Positions 1 to 7,041 of a stretch of DNA of 17,751 nt are shown one piece after another. Position numbers and translations under genes: made by a program. The stretch comes from an uncultured Clostridia bacterium (GTDB lineage: Bacteria; Bacillota; Clostridia; Oscillospirales; CAG-272). Numbering within the stretch: position 1 is the first letter of the stretch; each line of letters begins with the position of its first letter. The notes beneath the pieces are model-generated. The model saw only the letters and a list, made by a program, of their open reading frames with translations. It had not been told where the DNA came from and made no database searches. The stretch is from positions 1 through 17,751 of the forward strand of contig CANQMJ010000041.1 of NCBI GenBank assembly GCA_947624945.1, written 5' to 3'.

Positions 1-18
1 GACAGTCTTCTTTGTCAT
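1..18 (-). CDS. Possible 5' end of a gene running off the left edge
   Basis: An ATG at 18-16 on the minus strand opens a frame MTKKTV that continues past the window edge. The frame has a stop a short way upstream, so this is the first ATG available. It overlaps by ATGA the stop codon of a 13-codon TTG-initiated ORF (15-56) that has a very good ribosome binding site. Only six codons are visible, so no product can be named and the gene itself is uncertain. Confidence 0.25.
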
Positions 19-56
19 GCACTTTTTTCTCTTCGGCTATTGTGCTTTTGTTTCAA
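15..56 (-). CDS. Possible 13-codon leader ORF (TTG start)
   Basis: A TTG at 56-54 lies 8 nt downstream of a GGAGGA ribosome binding site (minus strand, 70-65). It reads MKQKHNSRREKSA and stops at TGA 17-15, overlapping the ATG at 18-16. The binding site lies inside one arm of the 14-bp inverted repeat 65-122. It may be a translationally coupled leader or the start of a gene interrupted by a frameshift. It may also be chance. Confidence 0.2.
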   Translation of the reverse strand: MKQKHNSRREKSA

Positions 57-64
57 ACTTTGAT

Positions 65-122
65 TCCTCCTTTGGTGTTTTCTGCGGTTGGCGAACCGCT
101 CCTATTCTACACCAAAGGAGGA
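65..122. repeat. 14-bp perfect inverted repeat with inner hairpin
   Basis: TCCTCCTTTGGTGT (65-78) is the exact reverse complement of ACACCAAAGGAGGA (109-122). The 30-nt loop contains a second 6-bp stem, GCGGTT/AACCGC (84-89, 94-99). Read on the minus strand, the downstream arm holds an AAAGGAGG ribosome binding site fully paired with its complement. Read on the plus strand, the stem is followed by TTATTTTT, so a terminator for a plus-strand gene to the left is the alternative reading. Confidence 0.6.
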
Positions 123-154
123 TTATTTTTCTACTCATAGCTAAAGCTTTTTGG

Positions 155-177
155 AACCACCGGCACTGCCGGTGGTT
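155..177 (+). terminator. GC-rich hairpin, probable intrinsic terminator
   Basis: The arms AACCACCGG and CCGGTGGTT enclose a 5-nt loop and are followed on the plus strand by TTC. The right arm itself ends in T, giving a TTTTC tract. No plus-strand gene is visible between it and the left edge, so it may end a transcript entering from the left, or be a dispersed intergenic hairpin. Confidence 0.5.
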
Positions 178-187
178 TTCTGTTGCA

Positions 188-235
188 CAATAAAAAGGAA
201 CATGACCGCCCCCGCAGCCATGTTCCTTTATATTG
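188..235. terminator. 17-bp hairpin, possible bidirectional terminator
   Basis: Positions 188-204 pair with 219-235 at 16 of 17 positions, around a 14-nt loop. The core is AAAGGAACATG/CATGTTCCTTT. On the minus strand the stem runs into TTTTTATTG, and on the plus strand into TTTATATTG. It could insulate the left-edge transcription unit from the repeat region. Confidence 0.45.
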
Positions 236-273
236 CACACATTTTTGCTTGATCGTATGCCGGCATATATCGC

Positions 274-471
274 TCAAACTGCTGTTCTCCACCCTGGCGA
301 GGGATTTTTTCGTTCCGCTAGGCAATTTTTCAACGGCGGACTTCCGTCCGACGAGAAAATTTAACGACGCAGACGCAACCCGCCACTCTCCGCCTCGGCG
401 AGGAATTTTTTCGTTCCGCTAGGCAAATTTTCGACGGCGGACTTCCGTCCGGCGAGAAAATTTAACGACGC
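274..471. repeat. Two tandem copies of a ~101-bp intergenic repeat
   Basis: Positions 296-370 and 397-471 match over 75 bp with four substitutions (303/404, 326/427, 332/433, 351/452). A weaker match extends leftward, so the true unit is about 101 bp. Each copy contains a small hairpin CGGAC-TTCC-GTCCG flanked by ATTTT and GAAAAT arms. The unit is not a multiple of three and stops or frame changes break any long reading, so it is unlikely to be coding. It resembles a dispersed REP- or MITE-like element. Confidence 0.7.
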
Positions 472-474
472 GGG

Positions 475-526
475 GCGGAAAAATAACCGCCGACAAAAAG
501 CAGAGCGGAAAAATAACCGCCGACAA
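475..526. repeat. Two 22-bp direct repeats, 30-bp period
   Basis: The 22-bp word at 475-496, which begins GCGGAAAAATAACCGCC, recurs exactly at 505-526. Each copy is itself a small hairpin (GCGG/CCGC around AAAAATAA). They adjoin the 101-bp repeats and the terminator of the next gene, and form part of the same repeat-rich intergenic block. Confidence 0.7.
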
Positions 527-541
527 GCCCACAAATGGAAA

Positions 542-560
542 AGCACGGCTTCGCCGTGCT
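542..560 (-). terminator. Intrinsic terminator of the 568-852 gene
   Basis: AGCACGGC (542-549) and GCCGTGCT (553-560) form an 8-bp stem with a 3-nt loop. On the minus strand it is followed by TTTTCC, 7 nt beyond the stop codon of the small gene. Confidence 0.8.
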
Positions 561-567
561 CGCCCTC

Positions 568-852
568 TCACTTGTCTTCCGTCGTATCTGCTGTCTTCGT
601 CGGAATCTCACGGAACAGAGCGAAGCGGAACAGCTTCGTCTCATCCGACGGATTCTCGCAGCGGAGCTTAGCATCGGCAACGATGCCGCCCTTGATTATC
701 TCGGCAAGACCGAGAAGCTGAGAAAGACGCGATCTGAGATTGATGCAGTCGCCTTCCGGCGTCTCGAGATAAACGTCGCCTTCGCATCCGTCAAGCGCGT
801 GGATGAATTCGGCGATGTCGACCTCATGCATCTCAACCTTCCTATTGAGCAT
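568..852 (-). CDS. Conserved hypothetical protein, 94 aa
   Basis: This is a small acidic soluble protein with no signal peptide or membrane segment. Residues 8-75 look like a compact alpha/beta domain with the pattern GDVYLETPEGD, then a stretch rich in L and I (INLRSRLSQLLGL), then a C-terminal FRFALF strand. I have a weak memory of similar short clostridial proteins of unknown function, and no function can be assigned. The gene is isolated, with its own promoter (912-939) and terminator (542-560). The binding site AGAAGGG is about 13 nt from the ATG, which is long, so the start at Met8 is an alternative. A dedicated transcription unit and a normal-looking protein make it a credible gene. 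Confidence 0.75.
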   Translation of the reverse strand: MLNRKVEMHEVDIAEFIHALDGCEGDVYLETPEGDCINLRSRLSQLLGLAEIIKGGIVADAKLRCENPSDETKLFRFALFREIPTKTADTTEDK

Positions 853-911
853 GTTTTGGAGCCATCCCTTCTGTAATACTCGATAAACGGCGCCTGCCGC
901 CTATCAATATA

Positions 912-939
912 AGTATACTGAATTTACAAACTTTTTCAA
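912..939 (-). promoter_or_regulatory. Promoter of the 568-852 gene
   Basis: Minus-strand TTGAAA (939-934), a 16-nt spacer, then TATACT (917-912). The predicted transcript starts near 905, about 50 nt before the ATG. The spacer contains TTTGTAAATTCAG, a word repeated near the dxs promoter. Confidence 0.65.
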
Positions 940-944
940 GACGC

Positions 945-958
945 ACTTTGTACAAAGT
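945..958. promoter_or_regulatory. 14-bp perfect palindrome, candidate operator
   Basis: ACTTTGTACAAAGT is perfectly self-complementary and lies 5 bp upstream of the -35 box of the 568-852 promoter. This is the usual place for the site of a dimeric activator or repressor. No regulator for it is identified. Confidence 0.45.
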
Positions 959-998
959 TTACGTTAAAAACAATGTTGCGTTCGTGCATAATCCCTCT

Positions 999-1036
999 AT
1001 GCGTCAATGCAACAACATGCCATCATATTGACGCAT
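999..1036. repeat. 10-bp inverted repeat after dxs
   Basis: ATGCGTCAAT (999-1008) is complementary to ATTGACGCAT (1027-1036). On the minus strand it lies just after the dxs stop but is not followed by a T tract. A second possible stem pairs ATGTTG...GC with GCAACAT (972-978), followed on the minus strand by TGTTTTTA. The two stems overlap and would exclude each other. Either could end dxs transcription. Confidence 0.4.
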
Positions 1037-1046
1037 CTTATTATTT

Positions 1047-2897
1047 TTACCGCACCGACAGCTCGCGCTCTATCTCGTTCGCGACCGATGACGCGTCGAG
1101 ATGCAGCAGTTCAAGAAGCGATTTTCTGTCTCCGTGCGGTATAAATTCGCCGTCTATGGCGCGTACATGAACGCGCGGCAGTCCGCGCTCCGACGCAAAC
1201 GCAGCGAGCCTTTCGCCGACGCCGCCGTTCAGAACGCCTTCTTCGAGCACGTACACGAGGCGACAGCCGGACAAAAGCTCCGCGAGCTTGTCCGCGTCGA
1301 GCGGCAAAAGCGTCGTCAGCTTGACGATGCCGACGCGGTATCTGTCCGCGAGCATGTCGACGGCTTTGACAGCTTCCTCGGTTATGATGCTGTACGTGAC
1401 GATCACGCAGTCCGGGGTCTGCGGTATGCGGTGCGTAAGCGACCGCTCACGCACAAATCCGCGCCTGTCGTAGTGATGCTCGGCGCCCTTCGGATACCGC
1501 ACGACGACGACGCCCTCGCCCGCGAGCGCGTCCGCCATCGCGTCGGCGAGCTCCGCATACGTCTCGGGCGAATACATCGTCACGCCCGGTATCGACGCAA
1601 ACAGCGCCGCGTCGAATATGCCCTGATGTGTCACGCCATCGCCGGGAACGATGCCGCAATGGTCGAGCGCGAGCGTGATGTGCGCGCGCTGGAGCGCGGC
1701 GTCATGCATGACCTGATCGTATACGCGCTGCGAGAACGTGGAATATATCGCGCATACGGGATTCATGCCCGATATAGCGAGCCCGCCGCAGTACGCGACC
1801 GAGTGCTCCTCCGCGATACCCACGTCGGCGAAGCGGTCGGGGTACATATTTGCGAAATTGCATAGTCCCGTGCCGTCGCGCATCGCGCTCGTCACGGCGT
1901 ACACGGACGCGTCGTCCTTAGCCAGCCTGCACATGATGTCGCCGAATACGCTCGTGAAGCTCTCGCATGTCTGCGGACACAGCCCCTCGTTCGGGTCGAA
2001 CGAGCACGTCGAGTGGTATTTGTCGGGATTATTTTCCGCGTCTTTGTAGCCGAGTCCCTTTTTCGTGACGATGTGTATGAGCCATACGCCGCCTCTCGAT
2101 TTTGCCTCCGACAGGACAGCTTCGAGACGCGGTATGTCGTGACCGTCGACGGGGCCGACGTACGGCATGCCGAGGTTTTCAAACAGCGTGTCGCGTATGA
2201 ACATGCGTTTAAGGCTGTCCTTCGTCCATTTAAGCATCGCGGCAAGAGGTTTGCCGACGAGCGGTATATGCACGAGGAGATCGTCGAGCGTATGCTTCAG
2301 CGTCAGATAACCGCGGCTCGTTCTGACGCGCGAAAGATATTTCGATATGCCGCCGACGTTCTGCGATATCGACATTTCATTGTCGTTGAGGATTATAACG
2401 ACGTTTAAGTCGAGGTTGTCGGCGGCGTGGTCGATGGCCTCGTATATCATGCCGTTTGTGAACGAGCCGTCGCCGACGACGGCGACCGTGTACGCGTCGC
2501 TGCCGCGCCGCTTATTCGCGGCGGCGATGCCGAGCGCGACCGATATCGAGCTGCCGCTGTGTCCTGCGTAGACGGTGTCGTACTCGCTCTCGGCGGGCGA
2601 CGTGAAGCCCGATATGCCGCCGTACTGGCGCAGCGTATTGAATTTGTCGTAGCGGCCGGTGATGAGCTTGTGCGTGTAGCTCTGATGGCTGACGTCGAAT
2701 ATTATCTTATCGCGCGGCGCATCGAAAACGCGGTGGATGGCGAGCGTCGCCTCGACAAGTCCCAAATTCGACGACAAATGACCGCCGTTTTCGGACACTG
2801 TTTTGATGATCGTCCCGCGTATCTCATTCCGCAGCGCTTCAAGCTCGCGCGCCGACAAATTCCTTATGTCGCCGGGAGAATGTATGTTTTCGAGCAT
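1047..2897 (-). CDS. dxs: 1-deoxy-D-xylulose-5-phosphate synthase
   Basis: This thiamine-diphosphate enzyme condenses pyruvate and glyceraldehyde 3-phosphate to 1-deoxy-D-xylulose 5-phosphate, the entry step of the MEP pathway to isoprenoids, and feeds thiamine and pyridoxal synthesis in many bacteria. At 616 aa it is full length (family about 620-630). The substrate loop HQSYTHKLITGR, the ThDP motif GDGSFTNG (from G142) with NDNEMSIS, the catalytic-Glu region GIAEEHSVAYCGGLA, and the transketolase C-terminal segment with GDGVTHQG and RYPKGAEH are all present. The start at 2897 gives the normal N-terminus, although the binding site (CAGG) is weak. The gene stands alone, with its own promoter at 2945-2973 and an inverted repeat around the transcription start. 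No other isoprenoid gene is in the window. Confidence 0.97.
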   Translation of the reverse strand: MLENIHSPGDIRNLSARELEALRNEIRGTIIKTVSENGGHLSSNLGLVEATLAIHRVFDAPRDKIIFDVSHQSYTHKLITGRYDKFNTLRQYGGISGFTSPAESEYDTVYAGHSGSSISVALGIAAANKRRGSDAYTVAVVGDGSFTNGMIYEAIDHAADNLDLNVVIILNDNEMSISQNVGGISKYLSRVRTSRGYLTLKHTLDDLLVHIPLVGKPLAAMLKWTKDSLKRMFIRDTLFENLGMPYVGPVDGHDIPRLEAVLSEAKSRGGVWLIHIVTKKGLGYKDAENNPDKYHSTCSFDPNEGLCPQTCESFTSVFGDIMCRLAKDDASVYAVTSAMRDGTGLCNFANMYPDRFADVGIAEEHSVAYCGGLAISGMNPVCAIYSTFSQRVYDQVMHDAALQRAHITLALDHCGIVPGDGVTHQGIFDAALFASIPGVTMYSPETYAELADAMADALAGEGVVVVRYPKGAEHHYDRRGFVRERSLTHRIPQTPDCVIVTYSIITEEAVKAVDMLADRYRVGIVKLTTLLPLDADKLAELLSGCRLVYVLEEGVLNGGVGERLAAFASERGLPRVHVRAIDGEFIPHGDRKSLLELLHLDASSVANEIERELSVR

Positions 2898-2905
2898 AAA
2901 ATGAC

Positions 2906-2946
2906 CTGAATTTACAAGATGCCGTATAATACAGTTTGTAAATCAG
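2906..2946. promoter_or_regulatory. Imperfect inverted repeat across the dxs start region
   Basis: CTGAATTTACAA (2906-2917) is inverted as TTGTAAATCAG (2936-2946), one base short. It covers the predicted dxs transcription start and 5' leader. The same 12-bp word CTGAATTTACAA occurs at 918-929 inside the promoter of the 568-852 gene, so it may be a shared operator. Confidence 0.4.
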
Positions 2947-2973
2947 TATATCATATACTCACCGTAAGGTCAA
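2945..2973 (-). promoter_or_regulatory. dxs promoter
   Basis: Minus-strand TTGACC (2973-2968), a 17-nt spacer, then TATACT (2950-2945). The transcript would start near 2938, giving a leader of about 40 nt. That is too short for a classical riboswitch. Confidence 0.7.
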
Positions 2974-3030
2974 GGCCGCAATGTGCATAATTTTACCTCT
3001 TGCGCCATAAACCGATCCGATACACAAAAG

Positions 3031-3065
3031 CGGGCCGGACGACGCTGCAGGCATCATCCGACCCG
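3031..3065 (-). terminator. Intrinsic terminator after the surface protein gene
   Basis: A 15-bp stem (3031-3045 with 3051-3065, 5-nt loop) lies 11 nt beyond the stop at 3077. The three C/A mismatches on the plus strand become G-U wobbles in the minus-strand RNA, so the stem is fully paired only in that transcript. It is then followed by TTTTGTG. The plus strand has T6 after the stem and may also terminate. Confidence 0.85.
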
Positions 3066-3076
3066 TTTTTTATACT

Positions 3077-6000
3077 TTACTTACGCTTATTCTGTTTTTT
3101 CACGTCCATGGCGATGAATCCGATCGACGTCATCGACACGACAACCAAAACCGCAAGCACGAGAGTCTGAGCATCGCTGCCCGTCTTGGGCGGCTCTGCC
3201 TGTGACGGTGTCTGAGTCCCGGCAGGCGCTGTCGTCTCGGGAGCTTTGCTCTCGGTCGCCGCCGCGGACTCCGTCGATTCAGCCGCCGGCGTCGACGATT
3301 CAGGCGATATTACCGAGCTCGTATCAACAAGCACAAACTCGCTGAAATGTGTCGTCGTGAACGTCACATACTTTCCGTCCGCCGTCGCCGAAGCCATCAT
3401 ATCGGTGAGAGCGCCGTTGTCGCTTATGTGGTAGACCTTTGTCGTACCCGCGTTCCATCCTTGCGGCACGGGGATGCTGACTGTCAGCGTAGACTTGACG
3501 GAGATGTCGGAGCCGTTCTTCGTCAACCCGATATTGTACGACTGATACTTTTCGTACTTGTCGGCGAACTGCTCATCCGCAGACTTGCTCTCGGTCTTTT
3601 TCTCGACCGTCAGCTTTGCGCCCTCGTAATACGATGCTTCGGACGCGTTCGGGGCAGAGGCTGTCACGCCGTCCTCACTGTCCTCGAGCACAGGAGCGGT
3701 TGGCTCAGGCGTCTGCGTTGTCTCGGGTTCCTTTGTAGTATCGGGTGCCTTCGTCGTCTCGGGCGCCTTTGTTGTTTCCTCGGGAGCCTTTGACGATTCA
3801 TCAGTTACACTTGTCGAATCGTCTGACTCTGTTCCTTTATCGTCAGTATCTTCCGGCACAGGCGTCTTAGTGACAGCAACGACCGTATCCTTCGCGAACA
3901 CAGTGCCGTCGAACGTTACCTTCAAACGATACGTGCCCGCATCGTCCGCCGCCGCGCTTTCTATCACGAGCGTCAGACCTGTCTGACCTTCGATTTCTTC
4001 TTCGTTTCCGTCACTGTCCACACGATACCACTGACATGTATATTCGCCGTCCTCTACGGTCACTGTCGCGGTGATCGTTGCTTTTTCTCCTTCATTTACT
4101 GTGATCTCAGGTGCAAGCGATATTACAGCTTCCTTTTTCTGCGTAAGTCCGACTGCGAGCTCGCCCGACTCTATCTCCCTTTCCTGCACCGTTGACGCGA
4201 TAAACGATGCCTCGACGACTGCCGTTACATTGGGATTCGTCAGTTCTTCATACGATACCGTGATCTCCTGCTTTGTCGTTTCGGCAAGAACTGCGATCTC
4301 TTTCCCCGCCACAGATATCGAGTCAATAACATAACCCTCTTTCGCCTCGACCGTGAGCGTGACCGTTTCGTCTTTTTTAAGTTCGGCAACTCCGCCCTCG
4401 CCGAGCGCCTCGCCCGTTATCGTACCGCCGTTCGTCGACGGGACAGCGAGAATCGAACGCGTCGCCGCCACGGACCCGTCGGACTCAACGACCGCTATCT
4501 CGAACGGGCTGAAGCTGTCAACGAGAAGCACGAGACCGTACTCTGTAACAATGCACGGTATTTCTTCAACGCCGGTGACTTTGCCTTCGGAATCGGTGAT
4601 AAAGTGATATGCCTTGAACGTCACGCCCGCATCGTTCGGACCGTATCCGTCCGGGAACCCGAGCGATACGCGCAGACTCTGCCCCGTCTTTGGAACATTT
4701 TTCTTGCAAGCGTTGAGGCTGATGTTGTACGTTTGACTCTGAACTATTTGGTCGTTCTTCGTAGCGGCATTATTCCTGAGAGCTTCCTTCATCTGCTCTT
4801 CCTGCTCGGCGTTTGTAGGCGATACCACGAGTGCGAGACGCTGGCGCAGATTGTCGCCGACATCCTCGCCGTTTTCGTCCTTCCAGCCTTTTGTTGAAAG
4901 ATCGTCGTTCTCCATAAGGAACGGCTTGCCGAATCCGTTCCAGTCGATGCCCTGACTCTTATACCTGCATATTGCGCAGGGATGGCTCGCAACGTATGTA
5001 AGCTCGATCGGGAGCTTGCCGCTCGTCTTGCCGATAAGTCCCTTAATATAGAACGTATAAACGACGCCATCGTCCATGAACATATCGCTCGGCTTGAACG
5101 TGAACGTCGTAGTCTTGTGACCGTCCCATTCGACCTCGCCGATCTTGCAGTTCTTCTCTGCGGACGAATTATGAACGCGCGCGTCCCCGAGCCAGTGCTC
5201 GGCATAGACCTCGATAGTAGGCTTTTTCACCCCGGTCGCGAGCATAAGCTCATCGTCCCACACCGTCTTGATCGTGTATGTACTGCCGTCGATGTCGAGG
5301 TTGCCCTGCATGCTCGGAGCGGACTGTTTGAGATCCGGGTACGGCGGAGCCTTGTAGTCGCCGTTAACATTGTGAAGCGGCTTTTCTGTCATAGAGATTA
5401 TGTCATCATCAGCGCCATGGAAATAAGAATCTTTGTATGTTTCAAAATCCATCGGAGTCTTTGTGACAGCGTAATCTATCCAACTCAACTGAGCAAAACG
5501 CAGATCACAGTAATCTTCGTAATCCTCAAAACCGTATCCTAAAAATACATAATACCAACCGCTCATTTTGACGCTTCCGTCCGGGTTGAGCGTATCTTTT
5601 ACAATATAGAGACCGTCTTTGTCGGTTCCGTTCTCTTCCTGCTCGCCGTTCCGCATGAGGAGGTGATAGCCGGCTTTATTTGCCGCCTCAATACCCATAT
5701 CGACGCCGTCAACATTTATACTGATTAGGTACTGACCTGCGATCGTGTCGCCATCGGAGAGGCTGTAAGGATTATAACCGATCTTAAGTATGACGTCCTT
5801 GTCACCGTCCGTACCCTTATACTCGGTATATGTTACACCGTAACCCTCGAGCGACAGTCCGGGATATGTAAACGGATAATTTGCCTCAGAGAGAACACCG
5901 TCCGGAATATGGTTGCGCGACATAAGTGAACTGCCCGCAAGCAGATATTCCGTCGTCGGTTTGTTTTGACCATTGCTGTATACCGGATCGTCCATCGTGA

Positions 6001-6973
6001 CGTCAACACCGTACCAGCCGCCCGTAGTGTCTTCAGCGATCTCCTTGAGTTCTGTTTTTTCAACGACAGTATCGCCTTGAACAGCCTCGCCGACCTTTTC
6101 AACTATCGCTTTCGGATCATAAAGGTACACATAGTTCCATATGTGCAGTTCGTCGACACCTTCGGTGGAACCGTGCTTCTCATCGTTGTGGCGGTAAACG
6201 CCCTGCACCATTACGCACGGAATGCCGAGCTCGTCCATAACTGCCTTGAACGCGCGCGTGTACGCCTCGCACACGCCCTTATTCGTCACGAGCGCGCCGT
6301 ATGCGGTGCGAATGAAGCCGGAAATATCGGCGGGACAGTCTTTTTCAAGTGTATACGTCACGAGATCCGCGAGCTTATCGTGCGCGTATTCGACCTCGGC
6401 GTGCGCGAGCGTTTCCTTTTTCACGTCGCGACCGCAGTTAGCCTTTACATCTTTTACGAAAGCGTCGAGCGCCGCGTCATACTCCGCTATCGCGGCTCTG
6501 ACATCAGCTTCGGTCTCAAACCCTTCCGTATAGTATGTATCATATCTGCCCGTACCGAGGTAGAGATGATATCCGCCCTTTTCATCCGTTGTCGCGCGGA
6601 GCGAGAGCGCGGAAAAATCCACATAAAATACACTCGGGTGATCGAAGTAGAACGCGTCGCGCGCCGCGCCGAAATCGTTCATCAGCGCGGAACCGTATGC
6701 TTTGGCAGTCGCTTCGTCGAAGGTATGATTCGCGATAAGATCGACTGATTCACCCGCGATGAACGATCCGTCTTTAAGCATCGTTTCCATCGCATCGTAG
6801 AATGCTTTCGATTCATCTGTTTTGAGCTGATTGTAAAAATACTTGCGTACATCAAGCTCATCTTCCGTCCCGACGGCGTTGACTTTGAAATTGACAAAGC
6901 CGAGCGCGCCGATAACGGGCGAAAGCGCAAGTACGATCGCCAAAAGCGCCGTAGCTAATTGCTTCATTTTCAT
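3077..6973 (-). CDS. Large sortase-anchored surface protein with transglutaminase-like domain
   Basis: This is a 1298-aa secreted, wall-anchored protein. Residues 1-33 are a signal peptide, likely cleaved after VNA. A transglutaminase/papain-like fold covers roughly 180-330 and has an apparently complete triad: C235 in KGVCEAYTRAF, H277 in HIWN, D324 in GVDVTMDDP. A domain with a CAIC motif (about 560-690) is unrecognised. A module at about 749-828 recurs at about 1146-1220. Between them are a repeat of the InlB/bacterial-repeat type (about 838-920, KEGYVIDSISVAG) and an Ig-like domain (about 950-1040, C980). A linker rich in T, P and E, a second S/T/P-rich linker, then PPKTG, a hydrophobic segment and a basic tail KKQNKRK follow. 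PPKTG fits the [S/P]PxTG motif of clostridial class B sortases. The start is supported by GAGGAG 8 nt upstream. The role could be protein crosslinking, cell-wall or peptide processing, or adhesion. Substrate is unknown and no sortase gene is in the window. Confidence 0.9.
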   Translation of the reverse strand: MKMKQLATALLAIVLALSPVIGALGFVNFKVNAVGTEDELDVRKYFYNQLKTDESKAFYDAMETMLKDGSFIAGESVDLIANHTFDEATAKAYGSALMNDFGAARDAFYFDHPSVFYVDFSALSLRATTDEKGGYHLYLGTGRYDTYYTEGFETEADVRAAIAEYDAALDAFVKDVKANCGRDVKKETLAHAEVEYAHDKLADLVTYTLEKDCPADISGFIRTAYGALVTNKGVCEAYTRAFKAVMDELGIPCVMVQGVYRHNDEKHGSTEGVDELHIWNYVYLYDPKAIVEKVGEAVQGDTVVEKTELKEIAEDTTGGWYGVDVTMDDPVYSNGQNKPTTEYLLAGSSLMSRNHIPDGVLSEANYPFTYPGLSLEGYGVTYTEYKGTDGDKDVILKIGYNPYSLSDGDTIAGQYLISINVDGVDMGIEAANKAGYHLLMRNGEQEENGTDKDGLYIVKDTLNPDGSVKMSGWYYVFLGYGFEDYEDYCDLRFAQLSWIDYAVTKTPMDFETYKDSYFHGADDDIISMTEKPLHNVNGDYKAPPYPDLKQSAPSMQGNLDIDGSTYTIKTVWDDELMLATGVKKPTIEVYAEHWLGDARVHNSSAEKNCKIGEVEWDGHKTTTFTFKPSDMFMDDGVVYTFYIKGLIGKTSGKLPIELTYVASHPCAICRYKSQGIDWNGFGKPFLMENDDLSTKGWKDENGEDVGDNLRQRLALVVSPTNAEQEEQMKEALRNNAATKNDQIVQSQTYNISLNACKKNVPKTGQSLRVSLGFPDGYGPNDAGVTFKAYHFITDSEGKVTGVEEIPCIVTEYGLVLLVDSFSPFEIAVVESDGSVAATRSILAVPSTNGGTITGEALGEGGVAELKKDETVTLTVEAKEGYVIDSISVAGKEIAVLAETTKQEITVSYEELTNPNVTAVVEASFIASTVQEREIESGELAVGLTQKKEAVISLAPEITVNEGEKATITATVTVEDGEYTCQWYRVDSDGNEEEIEGQTGLTLVIESAAADDAGTYRLKVTFDGTVFAKDTVVAVTKTPVPEDTDDKGTESDDSTSVTDESSKAPEETTKAPETTKAPDTTKEPETTQTPEPTAPVLEDSEDGVTASAPNASEASYYEGAKLTVEKKTESKSADEQFADKYEKYQSYNIGLTKNGSDISVKSTLTVSIPVPQGWNAGTTKVYHISDNGALTDMMASATADGKYVTFTTTHFSEFVLVDTSSVISPESSTPAAESTESAAATESKAPETTAPAGTQTPSQAEPPKTGSDAQTLVLAVLVVVSMTSIGFIAMDVKKQNKRK
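3700..3800 (-). repeat. Low-complexity repeat coding for a T/P/E-rich linker
   Basis: Imperfect repeats of a 15-nt period encode units such as TKAPE, TTKAPD and TTKEPE in the surface protein. Such linkers usually act as wall-spanning stalks. Copy number could vary between strains. Confidence 0.6.
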
Positions 6974-7041
6974 ATATGTGCCGCTCCTCTGTTAGGATCT
7001 ATTGCCTTTTCGGTCAATGTCTTACCGTCTTCGGCAAACAT

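Noticed and set aside
475..526. CRISPR-like spacing of two 22-bp repeats
   Set aside because: There are only two copies, the intervening segment is 8 nt and no cas genes are present.
131..546. Minus-strand open frames through the tandem repeats
   Set aside because: They arise from the 101-bp and 22-bp repeats, lack binding sites, and the repeat unit is not a multiple of three, so the frame is not kept between copies.
1101..1865. Plus-strand 254-codon open frame opposite dxs
   Set aside because: Antisense to a full-length dxs with all motifs. The translation is arginine-rich and unlike any protein.
2898..3030. Riboswitch (for example thiamine pyrophosphate) before dxs
   Set aside because: The predicted leader is only about 40 nt and no thi-box-like core was found.
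5966..6748. Plus-strand 260-codon open frame opposite the surface protein
   Set aside because: Antisense to the transglutaminase-like domain, whose catalytic motifs confirm the minus strand as coding.
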